A stretch of 64,000 nucleotides of DNA from Parvicella sp964387945 (GTDB lineage Bacteria; Bacteroidota; Bacteroidia; Flavobacteriales_D; Parvicellaceae). Below, piece by piece: positions 59,161 to 64,000 of the stretch. The position numbers and the translations under genes were made by a program. The stretch lies in contig CAYLYX010000007.1 in NCBI GenBank assembly GCA_964387945.1, positions 1-64,000 of the forward strand, given 5' to 3'. Under the pieces are notes generated by a model. That model did no database searches, was not told where the DNA came from, and was given only the letters and a program-made list of their open reading frames with translations. Position 1 is the stretch's first letter. Each line of letters starts with the position of its first letter.

Positions 59161-60450
59161 ATGAAAATGAAAAACATATCAATCTTAGTTATTTTAGCAG
59201 GTCTTGTTGGCTTAGGGTCTGTTTCTTGTGAACCGGAATACGACACTCCTCCGATTGCTACTATCCCCGAGGGGAACCTGATTACCATTGACACTCTTTG
59301 GCATTGGTACGCTGATGGTGGAAGTCAATCAATCACAGAAGATTATTCACTTTATGGTGTAGTAACTACCGATGAGTCATCTGGAGCTTTCTACAAAGAA
59401 GTTTACATTCAGGATGGAACAAGAGGAATTCGTCTACGACTGACTTCAAGTTCAACCATGTCTATCGGAGACTCTGTGAGAGTATACTTAAAAGGAACTT
59501 ACCTTGACAACTACAATGAGCTAATCCAATTAGACTCTGTTGACCCAGACGAGAACATCATCATCCAGTCAAATGGAAATGAAATCACTCCACTCAATTT
59601 GAGCATTTCAGACCTAAGTGCCAAAGAAACGATTGGATCTACAGACTTTTACACCTATCAGTCTATGTTTATTGAGCTAGACAACGTAGAGTTTGCACAA
59701 ACTGGAGTTACCTGGGCAGATGCGGTGAATCAGTTTTCTGTTAACCACGACTTGAACGATTGTAACACGGGTACGGTATTGGTGAGAGCTTCTGGTTATT
59801 CAAATTATGCCGGAGATGTTGTTCCAGAAGGAAACGGTACTTTCATTGGTATTATGGGGGTGTTTGGAACAGATATTCAAATGTACGCTAGAACTCCTTC
59901 TGAATTGGATATGAATGGAAATAGATGTGGTTTTGTGTCTTGTACTACATTATCAGCACTTAGCGAGAACTTTGCTGCTTTCACGAATGGAGGAAGCGCA
60001 GGTAGCTATTGTTGGGAAACCATCTCTACAATCGGTTCTGCCGTATGGACTATCGGAGATATCTCTGGAGATCAACTGGCGGTAGCTTCAAATATTGGTA
60101 GTGGTGATGCTTCCAATGAGATGTGGTTGGTTTCTCCTGAAATGGCATTTGCCTCTTCTAATTCCCTATCATTTCAAACAGCAGTTAGTGGTTGGAATCA
60201 TGATGGACTGGAAGTTTACATTTTAACGAACTACTCAGGAAACCCAAACTCGGCTACGCAAACACCCATTACCACGGCTACCATAGCAGGTAGTTCAAGT
60301 GGAAACAACGTGCTCGTAAGCTCAGGTAGTATTGCTATCTCATCGCTTATTTCAAGCGGACCTTATCACATTGGGTTCAAGTACAGCGCAAGTGGTGTTG
60401 GTGGAGAAACTTCTACTTACAAGGTTGATAACGTAATCTTAACGCAGTAA
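59161..60450 (+). CDS. DUF5689 lipoprotein with choice-of-anchor J-like C-terminal domain
   Basis: 429 residues. Lipobox 'GSVSCEPEYD' (Cys near residue 24). Residues ~35-255 match the DUF5689 pattern, an OB-fold-like domain: 'SLYGVVTTDESSGAFYKEVY', 'IQDGTRGIRLRL', 'GDSVRVYLKG', 'LDNYNELIQLDSV'. Residues ~265-429 form a jelly-roll like choice-of-anchor J/DUF5017 domains ('SENFAAF', 'MWLVSPEMAF', 'GPYHIGFKY'). By position it is the surface partner of the TonB receptor 18 bases upstream, taking the place SusD has in glycan systems; this is inference. Confidence 0.85.
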   Translation: MKMKNISILVILAGLVGLGSVSCEPEYDTPPIATIPEGNLITIDTLWHWYADGGSQSITEDYSLYGVVTTDESSGAFYKEVYIQDGTRGIRLRLTSSSTMSIGDSVRVYLKGTYLDNYNELIQLDSVDPDENIIIQSNGNEITPLNLSISDLSAKETIGSTDFYTYQSMFIELDNVEFAQTGVTWADAVNQFSVNHDLNDCNTGTVLVRASGYSNYAGDVVPEGNGTFIGIMGVFGTDIQMYARTPSELDMNGNRCGFVSCTTLSALSENFAAFTNGGSAGSYCWETISTIGSAVWTIGDISGDQLAVASNIGSGDASNEMWLVSPEMAFASSNSLSFQTAVSGWNHDGLEVYILTNYSGNPNSATQTPITTATIAGSSSGNNVLVSSGSIAISSLISSGPYHIGFKYSASGVGGETSTYKVDNVILTQ

Positions 60451-60476
60451 GTCGTACAAGTCATTAAATTGAACTA

Positions 60477-60484
60477 TAATTTTG
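60477..60484 (+). promoter_or_regulatory. Putative internal -7 element TAATTTTG
   Basis: Matches TAnnTTTG 21 bases before the ATG at 60506; no good -33 box. It may give the last gene of the locus extra expression. Confidence 0.4.
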
Positions 60485-60505
60485 TCATTAATTAATAAAA
60501 CGAAT

Positions 60506-61894
60506 ATGAAGAAACTTTACACATTAATCGGAGCGGCTCTTATTGCAGGATCTGCCTCTGCGCAAGTCTATTTTGGAAAAGACTTTGAAGATCAGGATGT
60601 AGAATCTGGTGGTTGTACAAACAATATTGTTATTGGAACAAATGACTGGTTTGCTTCTACTTTTAGCGGAAACAGTTTTGCAAAAGTGAGTAATGGAGGT
60701 AACACTGATTCCGAGGTTTGGTATATCACACCAGCGATCGATTTAACAGGTGCTACGTCTCCAATTTTTAGCTTTGCTTCTGCGGCTAACTTCTCTGGAC
60801 CAGACATTGAAGTATATACCTCTATTGACTATGATGGAACAAGTGATCCAAATACACAAGGTACTTGGGTAGCGATGTCTCCTGCACTTTCTACTGGAAG
60901 TAATTACGACTGGGTGTACTCAGGAGAATTGGCAGTTCCTTCTACGTCTGCAACAACTTATTTTGCTTTTAAATATACCGGAACTACTTCAAGTGGAATG
61001 GTTTGGGAAGTAGATAGCGTTTTTGTTGCTGAAACTGGAGAGCCTTTTGATATTACGGTTATTCCTCCGCCACCATCAACAGTATCTATTTACGATATTC
61101 AGAACTCAAGTGGAGCTTCTACTTTTGACGGACAAAACGTGGCTACAGGAGGTGTTGTAACCTACATCAGAGATGACGGGAACTATTATATTCAGGATCC
61201 TGCTGGTGGAGCTTTCTCAGGAATTTATGTCTATGATGCCACGAACACTCCTACTATCGGAGATTCAGTAACCATGAATGCACAGGTTGACGAATACTAT
61301 GATCTGACGGAGTTGAAAAACGTGACTAACTTCACAGTAGTTAGCTCTGGAAACTTCTTCCTTTCTACACCAATTTCAACAAACGAAATTGCGACAGAGG
61401 AATACGAGAGTGTTTTTGTAAGCATTTGTGGACAATGCGTTACTGAAGAAGGACAATACCAAGATTGGACAATCAATGACGGTTCTGGTGTGGGAAATAT
61501 TGACAATTACAATGCTGATTTTCATCCATCTGGAACTAACATCACTGAGCCTGTAATGAACACTTATTATAGCGTGAAAGGAATCATTGACTACAGCTTT
61601 AGCGAGTTCAAATTACTACCTAGAGTAAACAGTGATGTAGTTGAGTCGACTTCTATGTGTGGTTTGAGCATCAACGAAGAAACTGTTAACTACGCAGTGT
61701 ACCCAAATCCAACGCAAGAAAACATTACGCTTGAAATTGAAGGAAATCACGTGCTAAACATTTCTGATATCTCTGGTAAAGTGATTGAAGTTCTTAATGT
61801 GAACGGAACTACTAATATCTCATTAGCAGATTATACAGCAGGTGTTTACTTCTTCAATATTGAAGGAAACGTTACGAAAGTAATTGTAAAATAA
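60506..61894 (+). CDS. T9SS-exported protein with jelly-roll and OB-fold-like domains
   Basis: 462 residues from the ATG at 60506 (a TTG at 60482 is upstream but would spoil the signal peptide). Signal peptide ends 'GSASAQ'. Residues ~20-175: choice-of-anchor J-like jelly roll ('EVWYITPAIDLTGA', 'YFAFKYTG'). Residues ~185-375: DUF5689/OB-fold-like domain ('IYDIQNSSGASTFDGQNVA', 'GVVTYIRDDGNYYIQDPAGG', 'IGDSVTMNAQVDEYYDLTEL'). This resembles the OB domain fused to EEP in extracellular nucleases such as ExeM. The last ~75 residues are a type A sorting domain ('YAVYPNPTQENITLEI', 'YTAGVYFFNI'). It may present nucleic acid to the EEP enzymes encoded nearby. Confidence 0.85.
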   Translation: MKKLYTLIGAALIAGSASAQVYFGKDFEDQDVESGGCTNNIVIGTNDWFASTFSGNSFAKVSNGGNTDSEVWYITPAIDLTGATSPIFSFASAANFSGPDIEVYTSIDYDGTSDPNTQGTWVAMSPALSTGSNYDWVYSGELAVPSTSATTYFAFKYTGTTSSGMVWEVDSVFVAETGEPFDITVIPPPPSTVSIYDIQNSSGASTFDGQNVATGGVVTYIRDDGNYYIQDPAGGAFSGIYVYDATNTPTIGDSVTMNAQVDEYYDLTELKNVTNFTVVSSGNFFLSTPISTNEIATEEYESVFVSICGQCVTEEGQYQDWTINDGSGVGNIDNYNADFHPSGTNITEPVMNTYYSVKGIIDYSFSEFKLLPRVNSDVVESTSMCGLSINEETVNYAVYPNPTQENITLEIEGNHVLNISDISGKVIEVLNVNGTTNISLADYTAGVYFFNIEGNVTKVIVK

Positions 61895-61913
61895 CTGTCA
61901 CAAATAAATTTTT

Positions 61914-61948
61914 AAAGCGGGGCTCAGTTTTGAGCCCCGCTTTTTTTT
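61914..61948 (+). terminator. Terminator of the TonB-receptor locus
   Basis: AAAGCGGGGCTCA (61914-61926) and TGAGCCCCGCTTT (61931-61943) form 13 perfect pairs around GTTT, followed by a T run. Confidence 0.95.
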
Positions 61949-61984
61949 GTACATTAGGGTAAGTAGTCAATCAAAAATGGTGAC

Positions 61985-62647
61985 ATGAAAAAGTTAGTTT
62001 ATCTTTTTTTGTTGTTTACTATCCCTTTTTTTTCTTTCGCACAACAGGTGCTGAGCGTGGACTTAGGTAAGATCGAGTCCATCACGAATGATATCTCATC
62101 CGAGAATTATTACCCTACCCTGCTAACACGTTTTAATCAATTTGACACTACGCTATCTGCTAAGCAAATGCATCTGCTATATTACGGCAAGTATTTTCAA
62201 CCCTTCTATGAACCTACATCACTTCATGAAGACAGAGAAGAAATGTTTGACTTAATCAAAAAGAAAGATTTCTCTAGCGCTCTAATTCATGGCAAGTTAG
62301 CTTTTAACGCAGACCCTCTTGATCTTAAAACCTTGTTTGGACTCTACCTTTGCCATCAAAATCTCTACAACACTTTAGAAGCCGAAAATTACCAGTTTCT
62401 ATATTATGCTTTGATTGGTACTATTCTTAAAACCGGTAGTGGAAAGAGTATTGATGAGGCATTTGTCATTATGAATATCTCAGATGAATACGAGATCATT
62501 TCCAGTCTTGGAAAGGACATCAAAAAGCACAAAACCATCAAAGGAACTACCGATTGCTTTAAACTCAAAAAGGGTGAAGATAAAGTCCTGAATAAAATCA
62601 AAAAGCTTTACTTCAACATCTCGATCCCTTTGATGAAGAGCATCTGA
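61985..62647 (+). CDS. DUF4919-family secreted protein
   Basis: 220 residues. Signal peptide ends 'FFSFAQ' (about residue 20). The body is helical: 'YYPTLLTRFNQFDTTLSAKQ', 'LLYYGKYFQPFYEP', a TPR-like 'DFSSALIHGKLAFNADPLDL', 'YALIGTILKTGSGKSIDEAF' and a late 'GTTDCFKLKKGEDKVLNKIK' segment. This set matches DUF4919 as I remember it; no biochemical function is known. It has its own upstream region after the strong terminator and is convergent with the next gene. Confidence 0.8.
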   Translation: MKKLVYLFLLFTIPFFSFAQQVLSVDLGKIESITNDISSENYYPTLLTRFNQFDTTLSAKQMHLLYYGKYFQPFYEPTSLHEDREEMFDLIKKKDFSSALIHGKLAFNADPLDLKTLFGLYLCHQNLYNTLEAENYQFLYYALIGTILKTGSGKSIDEAFVIMNISDEYEIISSLGKDIKKHKTIKGTTDCFKLKKGEDKVLNKIKKLYFNISIPLMKSI

Positions 62648-62663
62648 CTTACCTGAAAATTGG

Positions 62664-62694
62664 CACAAAAAAAGGGAAGCTACTGCCTCCCTTT
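62664..62694 (-). terminator. Terminator of the last gene (minus strand)
   Basis: AAAGGGAAGC / GCCTCCCTTT (62671-62680, 62685-62694) form a stem with one A-C mismatch; on the minus strand a T run follows. Confidence 0.8.
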
Positions 62695-62718
62695 ATAAGT
62701 ATCCTTGCTTTATTCAGC

Positions 62719-63921
62719 TTATTGATTCGCTAAATACCTATCTTTTAGGAAGTTCATCAAACTTTCCAAATCCTTGGCTTCTCGCTTATATTTACCCGCA
62801 CCAGCATTGATAATCTGTGCTTTCTGAATGTAACTATCGGCTGTACTCCACTCATCCATCCATAAGTAAGCTTCTGCCAGATTCACGTAGATCAAAGCCG
62901 TCACTTTATCGTTTATTCTTGCTTTGTTATCATTCATATCACTTTCCTGAACTGCTGCCTCCCAAATAGAGATAGCCTTCTTTAACTTTGCCTTTGCATC
63001 AGATTTTGAAATATCTTGATAAATCAAGTCATAACCTGACTTTGCCTTAGTGTAGGCATCAATCAAATCGCTGTAATCGTGTCCTTTGTGCTTCTTAACC
63101 GTATAGATCTCCGTAGCATACGTCTTTGTAGGAAACCCACATCTATCGTTGACCATATCATTGATTGTCGTTAAAATACTCGTCAACTCCTGAGATTGAA
63201 GCGTCAACCAAAACTGATTGTAGTTATCAATTCTCCAATACTCAAAACTGTACTCAGAATCGTACTTATTGATCAGTTGAGACTTCTGTCCTGCATTAAC
63301 ATTCTCGTTAATAATGATTCCTTGCCCCGGTACCTCAACAGTAACCGAAACCGGCATTTCATAAGTAGCTGTGTACTCGTACTTCGTTGCAGCTCCTGTA
63401 CCTGAAATCTTTTTCTCTACCTTAGCATTTTTGAGTCCTTCAAAGGTAATTTTAATCACTGCCCCTCCTTCTCCTTTAGAGAAACCTTCTAAGTTAATTG
63501 CCCCATCTACGATTCCTTCAGAAATGTCCGTAGTCAAAATTGGCTCATCCAACTCTTCCTTCAGCTTTGGCATTTCTGGATATGGCGGCTTCACAGGTTG
63601 TGCGGTTGGAGTTCCTGCATTCGCAGCTTTTTGCCACTTATCCATCTCCAACAAGTAGGCTTGATCGATCTTTTTCTTTTGTTCGATCCAGGTAACCAAC
63701 TGTGATTCTGCCAAAGAGATTTTCGCTTCAAAAGCAGCCAACGAATCCTCATTAGAAGCGAGGTATTTATCGTGATTTACTTCAATGCTATAAATCTTAG
63801 GCCCTTTAATTGGGTTACTCGGCAACTGGATGTGGTTGAATGTGATCTTCTGATCATCCACATTCTGTGCAAAAGAGGCTCCTATGGTTAACATAGAAGC
63901 AAATAGTAAAATTTTCTTCAT
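62719..63921 (-). CDS. Secreted protein with proline-rich segment and C-terminal TPR-like helices, unknown function
   Basis: 400 residues. Signal peptide ends 'GASFAQ' (about residue 18). Residues ~60-100 are helical, followed by a proline-rich stretch ('PTAQPVKPPYPEMPKLKEEL'). Residues ~130-215 look like a beta-sandwich ('AVIKITFEGLKNAKVEKKIS', 'YEMPVSVTVEVPGQG'). Residues ~275-395 are amphipathic helices of TPR type ('ALIYVNLAEAYLWMDEWSTA', 'DSYIQKAQIINAGAGKY'). No catalytic motif or named family recognised. It stands alone with its own promoter and terminator, so there is no operon context. Confidence 0.75.
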   Translation of the reverse strand: MKKILLFASMLTIGASFAQNVDDQKITFNHIQLPSNPIKGPKIYSIEVNHDKYLASNEDSLAAFEAKISLAESQLVTWIEQKKKIDQAYLLEMDKWQKAANAGTPTAQPVKPPYPEMPKLKEELDEPILTTDISEGIVDGAINLEGFSKGEGGAVIKITFEGLKNAKVEKKISGTGAATKYEYTATYEMPVSVTVEVPGQGIIINENVNAGQKSQLINKYDSEYSFEYWRIDNYNQFWLTLQSQELTSILTTINDMVNDRCGFPTKTYATEIYTVKKHKGHDYSDLIDAYTKAKSGYDLIYQDISKSDAKAKLKKAISIWEAAVQESDMNDNKARINDKVTALIYVNLAEAYLWMDEWSTADSYIQKAQIINAGAGKYKREAKDLESLMNFLKDRYLANQ

Positions 63922-63954
63922 GACTTGGGTTTTAGTGTTTAGTCCTATCTCTTA

Positions 63955-63984
63955 CAAAAATAAAACCAAAACCCGAATCCCCAA
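63955..63984 (-). promoter_or_regulatory. Putative promoter of the last gene
   Basis: On the minus strand TTGG (plus 63981-63984), 18 bases, TATTTTTG (plus 63955-63962), 33 bases before the start codon. This accounts for most of the window's right edge; nothing else is seen there. Confidence 0.55.
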
Positions 63985-64000
63985 GAATATCAGTGCTTTA

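Noticed and set aside
1..64000. tRNA, rRNA, IS elements or prophage genes
   Set aside because: Looked for and not seen: no cloverleaf with CCA-type acceptor, no transposase or integrase frame, no phage structural genes.

Overview
The window is a Bacteroidota chromosome segment, most likely from a marine Flavobacteriales (Crocinitomicaceae/Cryomorphaceae-like) bacterium. The evidence is type IX secretion (T9SS) C-terminal sorting domains of both type A and type B, many OmpA-family and TonB/DUF5689 surface proteins, promoters of the Bacteroidota form TTTG-N17-20-TAnnTTTG, start codons mostly without Shine-Dalgarno sequences, and the secY-map-infA-rpmJ gene order without adk.

Region 1 (1-12.6 kb) is a cell-surface adhesin region. 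The 3' end of one giant Ig/PKD-repeat protein is followed by a small lipoprotein, a small secreted protein and a complete 3032-residue secreted repeat protein. Both giant proteins end in a type B ('gliding motility-associated') sorting domain. The 3032-aa gene carries six 252-bp repeats, in which a 504-bp double unit has been duplicated without visible change.

Region 2 (12.66-30.55 kb) is one long translation supercluster: rpsL-rpsG-fusA, the S10, spc and alpha operons, secY, map, infA, rpoA and rplQ. All 33 genes are on the + strand, tightly spaced, with a promoter before rpsL and a terminator after rplQ.

Region 3 (30.55-37.25 kb) has REP-like intergenic palindromes, a large outer-membrane beta-barrel-like protein of unknown function on the - strand, and a two-gene operon for an oligopeptide-type binding lipoprotein and an OmpA lipoprotein.

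Region 4 (37.3-40.75 kb) looks like an accessory, cassette-like island. It holds a toxin-antitoxin pair and four orphan genes (one inverted). Recurring short 3' repeats and imperfect hairpins separate them. No integrase is in view.

Region 5 (40.8-54.2 kb) is mostly housekeeping and envelope genes: a PA-domain T9SS cargo protein, a glutamate/aspartate symporter, a PorE-like OmpA/propeller protein, a CPD photolyase, ahcY, Nfu, gamma-carbonic anhydrase, a double-OmpA protein, ndk and an esterase.

Region 6 (54.2-61.95 kb) is a coherent surface locus: two secreted endonuclease/exonuclease/phosphatase (EEP) enzymes diverging from a TonB-dependent receptor, a DUF5689 lipoprotein and a T9SS-exported OB-fold-like protein. 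I infer a role in extracellular nucleic acid or phosphoester scavenging. The window ends with a DUF4919 protein and an unrecognised secreted protein. I saw no rRNA, tRNA, CRISPR array or IS element. No gene-free stretch exceeds 300 bases.
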